Shown here piece after piece: positions 47,351-58,119 of a stretch of 64,000 nucleotides of DNA; the stretch's first letter is position 1, and every line of letters begins with the position of its first letter. The position numbers and the translations under genes are program-made. The notes under the pieces are model-generated. The model saw only the letters and a list, made by a program, of their open reading frames with translations, was not told the DNA's origin and ran no database searches. Origin of the DNA: Trema orientale (Eukaryota; Streptophyta; Magnoliopsida; Rosales; Cannabaceae). The stretch is taken from assembly GCA_002914845.1 (NCBI GenBank), contig JXTC01000118.1, positions 460,580 to 524,579 on the forward strand, written 5' to 3'.

Positions 47351-47522
47351 GGGCGCGTCTACGGTAGGGGCGTCCCTACGTAGGGCCCTGTCTATACACC
47401 GTTGGATGGGAATCTGTGTATAAATAGATTCTCTACAGATTCCCGTTATTCTCCACAGATTCCCATCCAACGGTGTATAAGGGGTGGCCCTACGTAGGGG
47501 CGCCCCTACTGTAGCCCTCCCA
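47351..47522. mobile_element. 172-bp hairpin MITE, copy 4 (empty site known)
   Basis: From GGGCGCGTCTACGGTAGG to CTGTAGCCCTCCCA, flanked by TCTTTTAAA (47342-47350 and 47523-47531). The duplicate locus near 50571-50579 shows TTCTTTTAAAATACC uninterrupted. Confidence 0.95.
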
Positions 47523-47686
47523 TCTTTTAAAATACCATTCATCACCCAAATTTGTTCTTCTGAAAGATAGGATGACATGTCTTTCATATATAGAATTCTT
47601 ACTAATTGACATTGATTCTTTCAGATCTAGAACTTATATATAAGGTTCAAAATCTAGAAAAAAGCCATTTAATAATATTAAAACTA

Positions 47687-47857
47687 GGGCGCGTCTACAG
47701 TAGGGGCGCCCCTACGTAGGGCCCTGTTTATTCACCATTGGATGGGAATCTGTATATGAATAGATTCTCCACAGATTCTCGTTATTCCCCACAGATTCTC
47801 ATCCAACGATAATTAAGGCATGACCCTACGTAGGGACGCCCCTACCGTAGCCANCTA
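47687..47857. mobile_element. 172-bp hairpin MITE, copy 5 (right end disrupted)
   Basis: From GGGCGCGTCTACAGTAGG; sequence seems identical to copy 6 through ACCGTAGCCA, then N and unrelated sequence CTACTCATG. The right flank lacks the expected TTAAAACTA, so the end or junction is altered or mis-assembled. Confidence 0.8.
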
Positions 47858-50192
47858 CTCATGTTATGGTACCTTTAGATCATGCATATATATATATAGG
47901 TAAAAAAAAAATCATATATATATATATATATGAATCATAGAAGGAAAAGTTGGACAGTAATTGGAACTTGAAGCCGTTTTGCAATTAATATTGCAAACAA
48001 TTTATAAATCTATGTTGTGTGATCTTTAAAAGAATACGTCTTTACTTTCAAAATTAGCTAACCTTTTAAGGTGAATTGTTTTTTTTTTTTTCCTTGCTGA
48101 AAAAAGGCCGCCTATATTTGAAGGTGTGTGACATTCTAATTTTAATTGATATCAGTTGAAGGAATATTATTGACTAATAAGATTAGTTGTCGTTTTCTTC
48201 GTATAATACAATCCTTAAGAAACTTTTCCAAAGATTAATGTGATGATATACTACTTGATCCTAAAATATATGTTTTTATTGAGGCTGTAAGTTTGAGTAA
48301 ATGGAGATCTAAACGCATGACTGGGGGCTATTCGGCAACATATAGACTTGAACATATTGACACTAGAATTATACTACATTAGTACTCATATTAAAAATTA
48401 CTAAAATTGATATTTTTCGAAAAAGTAACAAACAACACCCGCCAAATCTAAATCAGTTGTAAATCATTCATTTTTCGTGATACAAAAGGGAAAAAGAAAT
48501 TAATAACCGGATTTTAAATTTATTACGATTCAAATAGTGCCAATACATGTTCGGTATTTGTCACAATTTAAACGGCGCAAATATGTTCAATAACATAATG
48601 AGGAATTCTTTTAACAGTCAACAATAATAAATATTTTGTTGACAATAATTAACATTTGACACGTGTTATTAACGCAAAAAAATAAATAAGTGAACCCTTG
48701 ATCTTAGCTCGTATTTTTTCGGCTTTTAAAAGAGGTGGACATTTCACCATAAAGAGTAAAAAGGTAGAGAAACAAGTTTGGTTCATATCTTGAGTACCGA
48801 ATCAGAGAGTGAACATATTTATCAAAAAAAATAATAAAATCAGAGAGTGAAAATCATGACCAAAAAGAAAATGTCGAGTGTGACCCACGAGGAAGAGGAA
48901 AAGAAGCCATTCATTCGGCCACCACATCTCAACAACATAGGAGTCAATAGCCAGGTCCTTTCTCTAGCTCTTTACTCTTTTTAGTTTTTTTTTTTTTTTG
49001 TCTAATTTAGAGAAAAAAACATTATATTAAACTTTATTGAGGCCAACTAAAACTTAGTCACAATTTCATTCTCTATTACATGGTTTAATATGATTCGTAA
49101 CAATTAACCACTCTACTGTGATATCATATTTAATTTGAATAGTAATTACATTCGTAAAATTTATGTCTCATAGAGTCACCACGAGAAATTTAAATCTCAT
49201 AGAGTTATTAAGAGAAATAGAAATGAGAGATTAACAAAAGTTTTCCATCTCTAAGAATTTTAAGTTTTAAAGATGAAAAGTTACGTCTCGAAAAGTCATA
49301 TTTCTTATAATGAGTGCAGAATTCATGAATCAAGAGAGAGTGATTTCACTGATAATGTGGCAGCAATTGATTGATAGTGAATGCTCATTCACATCATCGG
49401 TCCATCATTTGAAATTTAAAATATTACTGTACTAAAAGATTTTTAAAAATTAATAGGGTGTATCTGATAGTAAAATATCCCTTAACTAATTATTATTTTA
49501 ATTCTAACTAACTAACAATTGAGAAATCAAAAATTTGCACCAAAATCTTATAACAATTTTATTTCTCAAATATCAAACAATTAATTGACCATTCAATTTC
49601 AAATCTCTCATATTAATTAACTAGCTCTAAATTTTCCTAGTTTTAATAAGCTGTAAATATATGCAAATTACGTACGTATACAATTCTTTGAAATGAGCTT
49701 TTTTGTTTTTCTTTCTAGAAAATAAATTAGTCCCGGATTGATTGGGATATGAAATTTGTTTTCCGAACTTGGTTATTTCAATGGAAGTTTTAAAAGAACG
49801 ATCTCGCTTTTTCTTTTTTTCAATCTCCATTATTATCAATTTTAAGATGAAAGTGCGTGGGAATTGTTTTGTTTTACGATCTTCAAAAACAGATTTTCTT
49901 AAAGATTTAGCAAGTCAACTTGTTTGAATTTGAAAAATGTTGGAGAAATTTGAGGAGTAATTCGTATAAATGACCAATTTGAAAAAAAAAAAACCCCTAT
50001 TAGGCAAGAGATCGAGTAATGGCTGTGTTTAAATTATTTATACTAAATAACAGAATTTTTTTTGTATCTGATAATAATAACAAAATTGATTAACTGCCAA
50101 CTTACGTGTGTATTGTCAAATTTTTTTCCAGATAAATAATTTAATCAATATGTATTTACTTGTTAATATTTTTATCTATGTCTTTTAAGAAA
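47858..50192. other. gene-poor DNA between duplicated segments
   Basis: AT microsatellites (47884-47932), poly-T (48988-49000) and otherwise unremarkable AT-rich DNA. Apart from the small frame at 48856 no gene candidate is seen. Confidence 0.45.
48856..48984 (+). CDS. possible small ORF or first exon, unknown
   Basis: A 42-codon frame starts MTKKKMSSVTHEEEEKKPFI and continues RPPHLNNIGVNSQ before a potential splice donor (CCAG/GTCCTT at 48954/48955), then VLSLALYSF and stop. The first 33 codons have more GC and more protein-like composition than the flanks. It may be a first exon whose remaining exons are missing, a gene fragment, or chance. I do not recognise it. Confidence 0.2.
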   Translation: MTKKKMSSVTHEEEEKKPFIRPPHLNNIGVNSQVLSLALYSF

Positions 50193-50906
50193 ATACTAGA
50201 AAATACAATAATGACCTAATTTATCTTCAAAAAATAAAACTGAAGTGAAAAAATCAAATAAATAAACAATTATAATGTTTAAAAGTATTGTGACGCGTAA
50301 CGTTTTTATTAAATAAGTAACCCGCAGATAATACGAAACCTACATGATATAAATGAGTTGACATGAAATCACACGAATTGTTAGCTCTAGACAAAATACA
50401 TAACCATAATGACGAAGAAAAGTAAAAGTGAAAAATAAGTAAAATATATTCAATTTTAATTGACTAAATTCTGAATGCTAGACTACGACATCAATGAGAT
50501 TTTGAATCATTCTCAATGTATCTGATATTTGACTTCATAGAATAAAGATTTTAAGCCAACATATTTCAGTTCTTTTAAAATACCATTCATCACCCAAATT
50601 TGTTCTTCTGAAAGATAGGATGACATGTCTTTCATATATAGAATTCTTACTAATTGACATTGATTCTTTCAGATCTAGAACTTATATATAAGGTTCAAAA
50701 TCTAGAAAAAAGCCATTTAATAATATTAAAACTAGGGCGCGTCTACAGTAGGGGCGCCCCTACGTAGGGCCCTGTTTATTCACCATTGGATGGGAATCTG
50801 TATATGAATAGATTCTCCACAGATTCTCGTTATTCCCCACAGATTCTCATCCAACGATAATTAAGGCATGACCCTACGTAGGGACGCCCCTACCGTAGCC
50901 ATCCCC
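50193..50906. repeat. dispersed duplication, copy 2
   Basis: Counterpart of 46757-47853. It starts in AAATACAATAATGACC, inside the decayed hAT-like repeat, and ends at the shared MITE. It carries only one of the three MITEs and so records the pre-insertion state of two sites. Confidence 0.85.
50735..50906. mobile_element. 172-bp hairpin MITE, copy 6
   Basis: Complete 172-bp copy flanked by a perfect 9-bp duplication TTAAAACTA (50726-50734 and 50907-50915). It appears identical to copy 5 for ~167 bp. Confidence 0.9.
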
Positions 50907-50915
50907 TTAAAACTA

Positions 50916-52702
50916 ATAAAAATAAATTAGATAGACACATATATAAAATCAAATGAAACAAAAATAAATTTAATTCTATGACAACAACATTCACATTTAA
51001 AAAGAAAAAAAAAAATACTACTAGACAAAAATAAAAAGAAGCTGAAAGAAAATTCTACTGGAAAGGATCTCTCTTTGTGGTACAGTATCTTTGAGACCGA
51101 CGCCAGAGTTATAGAGGAGAAGAAGTCTATTTTTTCATGGATAGAGAAAACAAAATATCTTTTTTTTTTTTTTTCTTTTAAAGGAAGTTAATTCAATTTT
51201 GCTGCAAATTATAGCCTAATCTTAGTTTGATATCTGAATTTTAAAATGTCCTAAACTTGTCATTTATCCATGTTTATGTCACTTTGTTGCACAATTTTAT
51301 AAATCAAATTAAAAGTAAGACACAAGAACGTAATTCAAATAATAGAACGGGACATTTTAAAAGTGAAGAGTGCTAGGACCATTTTCTATTCCACTATTTT
51401 ATTTCACTGCTTGAGATGTGTGTACTCTACTATACTTTACAATATTATTAAAATATGAGATTTTTCCAAAAATCTATATGTCAAATAGTGATATATAAGA
51501 GTGAAAAAAGAAAGTGATCCTAATACCGCTCTTTCAAAGTTTATGAGCTAAAATGTCCAGGACAAATAGAAAGTTCAAATGCCAAAATTAAGATATATTT
51601 TGAAAGTAAGAAGTCAAAATGAAATTGATATCCTTAAATTATGGGCAAAAAATGATACTAAGTTTTTTTTTTTTTTTCAAGAAACAAAAAAAACTAAAAC
51701 CATTATATCCCACTTAATAGAAAATTCGGTCACTTTAAACAGAATAGGCTAGTTCCCCCGCCCACAATTAATGATATTATAATTTGAATTTCAAGCCGTG
51801 TTGGTGGATAGCAAATTAAATGGTTTTATACTTTTGTCTGGCAATTTCAGTCTTCTTCCAGTGGTAACTAAAAAAATAAGTCAGATATTACTGATAATTA
51901 ATTCTTTTGATATATACATGACACCAAAAATGACGAAATTTTTCATTTTCGTCAATGTATTTGGTATCGTCCAGATGGAAGCCGATTACTCCAATGAAAT
52001 TATCTTATAACACTCAAATATTAAACATAATATATTTTATTTTACACGCATTTAGTCGTGCAGTTTTTTTTTTTTTTGACTTTTTCACCGCTTAATTATT
52101 CGTTTTGCTTCTTTTATGAGAAAGTTCTTTCCAGTCCACGTAGTGATTATTTAAAATCTCTAAAATTGAAAAGAAGATTTGAACCATGTTCTCAATTCCC
52201 ATCTTATAAAGCAACGTTACATTTGTACTTATTATTCAAGTGTTCACGCTTACTATGATTACATGTCCGTTGAGATTAGCTTAAGTTCTTAAAAATCTTC
52301 TATCGTGAATAATATATATGTAAATATATATATAGTGGCAATGAGACATGTCCGTTAAGCCATGCCAAACAGGTCCTAAAATATCTTTACACACTAATTT
52401 TAAAATATTAGTAAAAAAATATAAAATTATCATTTTAATATAAATTAATTTTAATTTTATTTTATTTTAATCGTTTTGATAAATATTTGTTTTTCTCCTT
52501 TTATAACTAAATGTCCGAGTATATATATTTTAACACTTAGTATCTTTATTTGTGTACCAACTTTAGTTTATAAATTGAGTATATCAGTTTTTATATTAGA
52601 TAAATTATATTTTACACTTGGTATATTCACTGATATATTAGTCATTTTGCTATAATATTTGAAAAACGAATATTTACTTAAAATGAGCCTAAAATTTAAT
52701 CA
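50916..52702. other. gene-free AT-rich DNA
   Basis: Poly-T tracts (51160-51174 and 51664-51678) and no supported gene. The 70-aa frames at 51798 and 52058 have no recognisable motif. Confidence 0.5.
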
Positions 52703-52875
52703 GGGGCGCGTCTACAGTAGGGGCATCCCTACATAGGGTCCTGTCTATACACCGTTGGATAAGAATCTGTGTATAAATAGATTCTCCACAGATTCCCGTT
52801 ATTCTCTACAGATTCCTATCCAACGGTGTATAAGGGGTGGCTCTACGTAGGGGCGCCCCTACCGTAGCCTTCCTC
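52703..52875. mobile_element. 172-bp hairpin MITE, copy 7
   Basis: 173 bp from GGGGCGCGTCTACAGTAGG to CCGTAGCCTTCCTC. Flanks ATTTAATCA (52694-52702) and ATTTAATTA (52876-52884) match at 8 of 9. Confidence 0.85.
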
Positions 52876-52884
52876 ATTTAATTA

Positions 52885-53800
52885 TTTTGGTATAAGCCCC
52901 TTTTTCCTTCCGTCCTATTTCTTTCCTCATGTCAAACATAGTCTAAAGGTTTGAATCCCCTAACCTCTCGAAAAATGCAAAAAAGAAATGTATTGTTGTA
53001 TTAAATTGCTAAGAGAAAATAGTTGCTAATTGCCATGACAATATGCTTTTACTCTCTTTAATTATTAAGAAATTAATTAGTTTAATGAAATAATATTTAA
53101 TTAGTTAATATGCGATACAATTATTAAGTAATTTTGTACAACGTCAAAAGTCCATTTGATTTTCCCATCTCACCAAACCTACATAAAGGCATCCGAAGGA
53201 CAAACTTGACTTATGACCCTTGGAGTTGGCCTAATTTTGTTTTGCAACCAATAGCTTGCAACAATTTGGAGAGAATTAATAAAAACTATAAAATCTTGAC
53301 CTTATTTAAATAATTTTTACAAAAGAATAATAGTTTACACATAACAACTATATTTGACCACCTTATTTCTTTATATACATGCCAATCAAATGTTTTAAAT
53401 TGAATTGTTATAATCTTAGTATTGATCATGTATATGTGTATAACTAATAGGGACGAAGTCGTCGAGATTTTAATTTAAGGGATAATATCAATGAAAATAT
53501 TGATTTAGATGAATATTTTGATTAAAAAAATATAGATAATTTGAAAAGTACAATTTTCTAATAAAATTTTATATATTGTTTAATTTGATTCTAGTTTCAT
53601 AACATAAAATGATACATATTTGCTTGAATGTGAGAATTTTGTATTATGTATAAGATAGTATAAGTAATATATTTTAAAAATTGAAAAATGCTATCTCACT
53701 CGTTAAATGTATTGCCTTAAATAAGATTTCCATAATAATTGAGTTTGTGATAAACTATTTTTTTTAAAAAAAACTCCTAATGATACTAATAATTTGTAAG
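52885..53800. other. gene-free AT-rich DNA
   Basis: No coding frame or bounded element is seen. Confidence 0.5.
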
Positions 53801-54168
53801 GGTGAATTGCAAAAAAAATACCATGAGTTTCAGGTTTTTTGCAATTTAAACCTTAAAATTTGGACTATGTAAAATAATACACTAAGATTAAGAATTTACA
53901 AAAATCGATACTCTGTATTAATTTTTTTGACCATTTTTAGTAACCAAAAAAAAAAAAAAATCCCACACTAAAACTGAATTAGTCTTTGTTATGCTTCTTA
54001 ATTTTGATAGTATTATTGTCTTTTACTTGTTAAAGTTATTCAAAAAGTTAACCCGATATATTAAATTTCAGAAATTCTTAAACTTAGGGTATTATTTTAC
54101 CGAGTCTAAATTTTAGGATTTAAATTACAGGACACCTAAATTTTAGAGTACTTTTTGAACTTTTCAAC
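53801..54168. mobile_element. small foldback element
   Basis: Left arm GGGTGAATTGCAAAAA...CAATTTAAACCTTAAAATTTGG and right arm (reverse complement GTTGAAAAGTTCAAAAAG...AATTTAAATCCTAAAATTTAG) pair over ~140 bp around a short centre. Non-coding. No clear duplication. Confidence 0.6.
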
Positions 54169-55469
54169 GTTTTTTTTTAATTGGTTTGGAGCTAGTTTAT
54201 TTGTATTGTTACAGAATAGTAAAACAAACAAGAGAAGATAAGAAGCATAATAGAAAATGAACACATTCCGCTTTAGAGAATGAGCGAAAAATTTTGCTTC
54301 CTCCTCCTAGTCCAACACAATGAATAGGTCAGAAAATACAACTGAAAATTTTTATACTTTTGAGGAGGTGGGAAATGAAATGGAAAACTTAATTAATGAT
54401 ATTCTACATTTACTAGCAGTATTTTTACACTATGACACTTCTTTTTTTGGTTGCGCATTTTATGTGAAAACTAATAAAGAGGAATGCTGAAAACAGTTGT
54501 TGGCTATTGGTAATAATTAATATATCATGTAAAATGTACGTGAGTTTTATCTAATAAAGAGGATGCTACCGTTAAAAGCCTATTGTATCAGTTTAATGAA
54601 AGATTGAGATCCGGCAGTAATACAACTATATTCGGCGTGTCTAATGATATAAGATGTACCCATCATCTTGCCTCCACTAAAATTTTTGCATTTTGCCCCC
54701 TCTCTTTACTCCTTGCATGTTTTTATTTGTCATTATGGCCTATACTTGACTCTCTGATTTTGTTTTCACTTGTCCTCTTAATATTTATATTTGAATTATA
54801 ACTAACAATTTTTGTTTCCTATTTTACCTCTATTGAGATTTTTTTTCCCAACTTTGTCTCTACTATCATATATAATTTTTTCATCCTAGCTCAAAAACCT
54901 TTTATTTTCCAAGGAAGACGAAAATTTGTTAATTGTTTAGTTCTTTCATGGTTAGTCAAGTAGTGGAACCAATTACTAATGAGAAATAACATGTATTAAC
55001 TGCTGTTGATTCACTTAATTTATCTTCGAACTCTAGTATGAGGAGATCAAATTAATTTTGATAACTGCAACAGGAATTCTTTTTTTTTCAAAAAGAATGA
55101 GGAACCAATCTTTCTATGTATCTCTCACTCTTTCTCTTGTTTATACTCATGATCATGACCAAACCAAGCGAAAAGGAAAAAAAAAAAAAAGAACTTTAGA
55201 AATTAGAACAAACCATTATACTAACACTGCACTTGCGTACATAAATTATAAATTATAAGAAGGTGCGTATCACCGCTTTGCTGTAGTCAAAAGATTTAGT
55301 TAAAATTGTTGTAAAACACTAGCTAAAAGTTAAGCCAACCAAAGAGAGTATTAAGTCAACAAGATCATATTGGATTGTTGGTCTTTTGGCTACACTAAAC
55401 AAGATCAAATCTTTTCAAGTCTCATGAAGAAAGCATGTACGAAAATGATTGAAATATATAATATACATA
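54169..55469. other. gene-free AT-rich DNA
   Basis: Nothing supported. Frames at 54583 and 55058 show no motif or splice context. Confidence 0.5.
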
Positions 55470-55725
55470 TAGGTTGTCAATCTAGTAGGTATTTTTTTTT
55501 ACTTATGTATAAGTATTCTTTTTTTAGCCGTTAGATCACCATCTAATGGTGATCCAATGATTATAATGATGTGCATGAAAAAATACGAATTATTAATATT
55601 ATTTCTAGCTTTTATTTTTTACTATAAAAAGACGTGCATAAAAAATTTTAATTAGCCAAAATGATACTTATTTACAGATATAAAAAAAAAAAAAAAAAAA
55701 AAAAACTAACTAGGTTGGTGCTCAT
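55470..55725. mobile_element. MITE family ACCAA-AGTAGGTATTC, copy 2
   Basis: The left end AGGTTGTCAATCTAGTAGG and right end CTAACTAGGTTGGTGCTCA match copy 1 at 34947-35208, as do interior words (GCCGTTAGATCACCATCTAA, GACGTGCATAAAAAATTTTA). A poly-A tract lies at 55682-55705. Confidence 0.65.
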
Positions 55726-56168
55726 ATATATTATATATTTGTGCTGCAACTTTGCCAGCAGACCATATATGACTTGCTAAAAAGGAGGTACCATAGATTC
55801 CTAGACAGACAACAGCCAATAAGCTAGGTTTGACAATTTTTTTTTAATAGAAAGACGACTTATATTAATTCAAATCACCAAGAAAACAAGACAGAAAGAA
55901 AAAGCGGGATAAAATCAGTCAGTACATATCACTAAGTGACCAGATGAAACAATTGCTAATAAATGAGCTATCTTATTCCTAATCCTAAGAACATAGCAGC
56001 AAGGCCTACAATTAGCTATTGATAATAAAGAAAACAAATCTTTAAATAAAGGAGCATTCTCAGAAAAGGGAGCTGGGGCTTTTAACCCATTAATGATCCT
56101 CAATGCGTCACACTCCACTTGAGAAAGCTGAATACCCAATGAATGAGCTAGCTGCAGACCATCCCTAA

Positions 56169-56598
56169 GGCTATGTTTGGTAGAGAGGAAAGAAAGTAGG
56201 AGGGAAGGAAAAATTAGGAGGGAAAGAAAATGTGTAGGATGGAAAGGAAAGTGTCTTTCATCAATTGTTGTTTGGTATGTAGGAAGGAAAAAAAATTAGT
56301 ATATTTTAAAATGACTATTTTGCCCTTTTTATTAAAATTTTAAAAGTAGTATACAAGGTTAATTTGGTAAATTTACTTTAAAGCATTTGTAAAAAAAATT
56401 TTCCTCTCCCTTTTCTCTCCATTTTTGGGAGGAAAATATTGGAATGGATCCCACCATATTTTTCCCTCCCCTTTTCTCTTCCATTTTCTCTTCCCTTCCC
56501 TTTTCCCTCTTACCAAACAACCCAAAATTTTTTTTCCCTCCACTTTTCCCTCAAAACTTTTCCTTCCTCTCCCTTTTCCTTCCTACCAAACATAGCCT
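56169..56598. mobile_element. Tourist-like MITE inside LINE (RNase H)
   Basis: 430 bp from GGCTATGTTTGGTAGAG to CTACCAAACATAGCCT, flanked by TAA (56166-56168 and 56599-56601). It splits the RNase H-like frame exactly: NAELMALR on one side and DGLQLA on the other. The left half is GAGGAAAG-rich and the right half CTTTTCCC-rich. The TIR and 3-bp TWA duplication suggest PIF/Harbinger. Confidence 0.9.
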
Positions 56599-57104
56599 TA
56601 AAGCCATAAGCTCGGCATTATCAACGGACAAAATACTATTGTAGAGCTTCGATCCTGCTGCTATCACAACACCAAAATAGTCTCTAATCACAAAACTGGT
56701 ACTTGTCTTACCCTGAGATCTAAGAACTAAGACGTTGGTATTTAGCTCATGTCTATTCATTGGAGGAGATGAGTACAGGTTGTCTTCGACTGGATGCTTC
56801 CTGCAACTACCTTCATTTAAGAGTTTAAATTCTGCTAGGAAGTTACCAGCCAGCTCAAAAACAAGGTGAGCATCTCGAACGTTTCCTCCTTGTAAAACCC
56901 AGTTGCGATCTGACCAATTGCACCAAAGAAGAACACCAACCATCTCAAATTCTTCAATCGTACAGGTCCAGAATAACGCCAACACAATGTCAGTAATAGA
57001 GTTCTGCACTAGCGGCTTGATCCGATTCTACACCCTGCATACTTTCAAATCTTTTGAGCAAAGGGACACAAGAAGAAAGCATAGACAGAAGATTCATCAC
57101 TTAA

Positions 57105-57535
57105 GGCTATGTTTGGTAGAGAGGAATGAAAATAGGAGGGAAGTAAAAAATAGGAAGGAAAGAAAATATATGGGATGAAAAGGAAAATATTTTTCTCTCA
57201 TAGTTGTTCGGTACGTAGAAAGGAAAGAAAGTTAGTTTGATTTAAAATGATAATTTTACCCCTAATATTATTATTATTTAAAGTTAAGTACAAGGGTAAT
57301 TTTGTAATTTAACTTACCAATACACTAACAAAAAATTTTCTCCTCATTTTTTCTCTACTTTCGAGGGGAAAAAATTCGTATGGGTCCCACCTTTTTTTTT
57401 TCTTCCACTTTTCTCTCCCATTTTTCTTTCCCTTTCTTTTTCCCTCTTATCAAATAACCCAATTTTTCAATTTTCCTCAACTTTTCCCTCAAGTATTTTC
57501 CTTCCTCTCCTTTTTCCTTCCTACCAAACATAGCC
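57105..57535. mobile_element. Tourist-like MITE inside LINE (second)
   Basis: 431 bp from GGCTATGTTTGGTA to TACCAAACATAGCC (perfect 14-bp TIR), flanked by TAA (57102-57104 and 57536-57538). Same family as 56169-56598 and 63551-63981. Confidence 0.9.
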
Positions 57536-58119
57536 TAACAGCAACAACATGTCGAAGTAATGGGTATTTTCCGATGAAGTAGGTTATCACATGTGGGCAA
57601 GGCATCATGGAATACTCGTCACGAAAAGATCTTAACTTTTGAAGTAATTCTCATTTTCTGCAATACTTTCTACCATCTAGCAAGCTCATTAGAATTGGGT
57701 CTCACTTCCCTAATTCTTCTCGTTAGCAAAATTTGGTAACCATTTTTATCCGAACAATAGCCTTTGGAATTATAATGCCAAAAGATTGAGTCAGGACCTT
57801 TAAAGATGCTCAGAGGAATAGTTTCAATAATTTTTTTGTCCATCGGATTGAATAAGCTATTAATCAAAGGAGTATTCCAGCATCTAGAATCTGTTAAACT
57901 GTCCTTCACCACTTGCACAGAAGAGATCGGTTTTGATATAGGGCGGAAGGTTACTGATTTAGGGAGCCAAGGGTCTTCCTAAATTTTTATCCTCTCCCTA
58001 TTACCAACTCTCCAGTGGAGGCCTTTTTATAACAGTTTTTTACCCCATATAATGCTTTTCCACAAAAAAGAAGAACTACTTTTATCTTCGGTAGAAAGAA
58101 TATAAGTATCGTGGAAATA

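Larger units (their letters stand above)
46757..47853. repeat. dispersed duplication, copy 1 (with extra MITEs)
   Basis: Matches 50193-50901 in direct orientation, about 96-97% at the left and seemingly identical over the last ~325 bp. It contains two MITEs (47083-47254 and 47351-47522) that copy 2 lacks, plus one that both share. A 34-bp unit, GTATCTGATATTTGACTTCA..., is tandemly repeated at about 47255-47323 here but single in copy 2. Similarity ends at an ambiguous base (N, 47854). Confidence 0.85.
55915..57930 (-). pseudogene. LINE ORF2 C-terminus: zf-RVT and RNase H-like
   Basis: The 57918-57670 frame (CWNTPLINSLFNPMDKK... IFWHYNSKGYCSDKNGYQIL) is the region before the zf-RVT zinc domain. 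Frames at 57009-56600 (FVIRDYFGVVIAAGSKLYNS and NAELMALR) and 56139-55915 (VECDALRIINGLKAPAP) are an RVT_3 RNase H-like domain split by a MITE at 56169-56598. A second MITE at 57105-57535 separates the two domains. It ends ~80 bp before the poly-A. Confidence 0.85.

Noticed and set aside
47083-52875. CRISPR-like appearance of regularly recurring ~172-bp repeats
   Set aside because: Copies are dispersed, hairpin-shaped and flanked by target duplications; this is a plant nuclear MITE family.
52949-52970. tRNA B-box-like GGTTTGAATCCCC
   Set aside because: No A box at proper spacing and no foldable acceptor stem around it.
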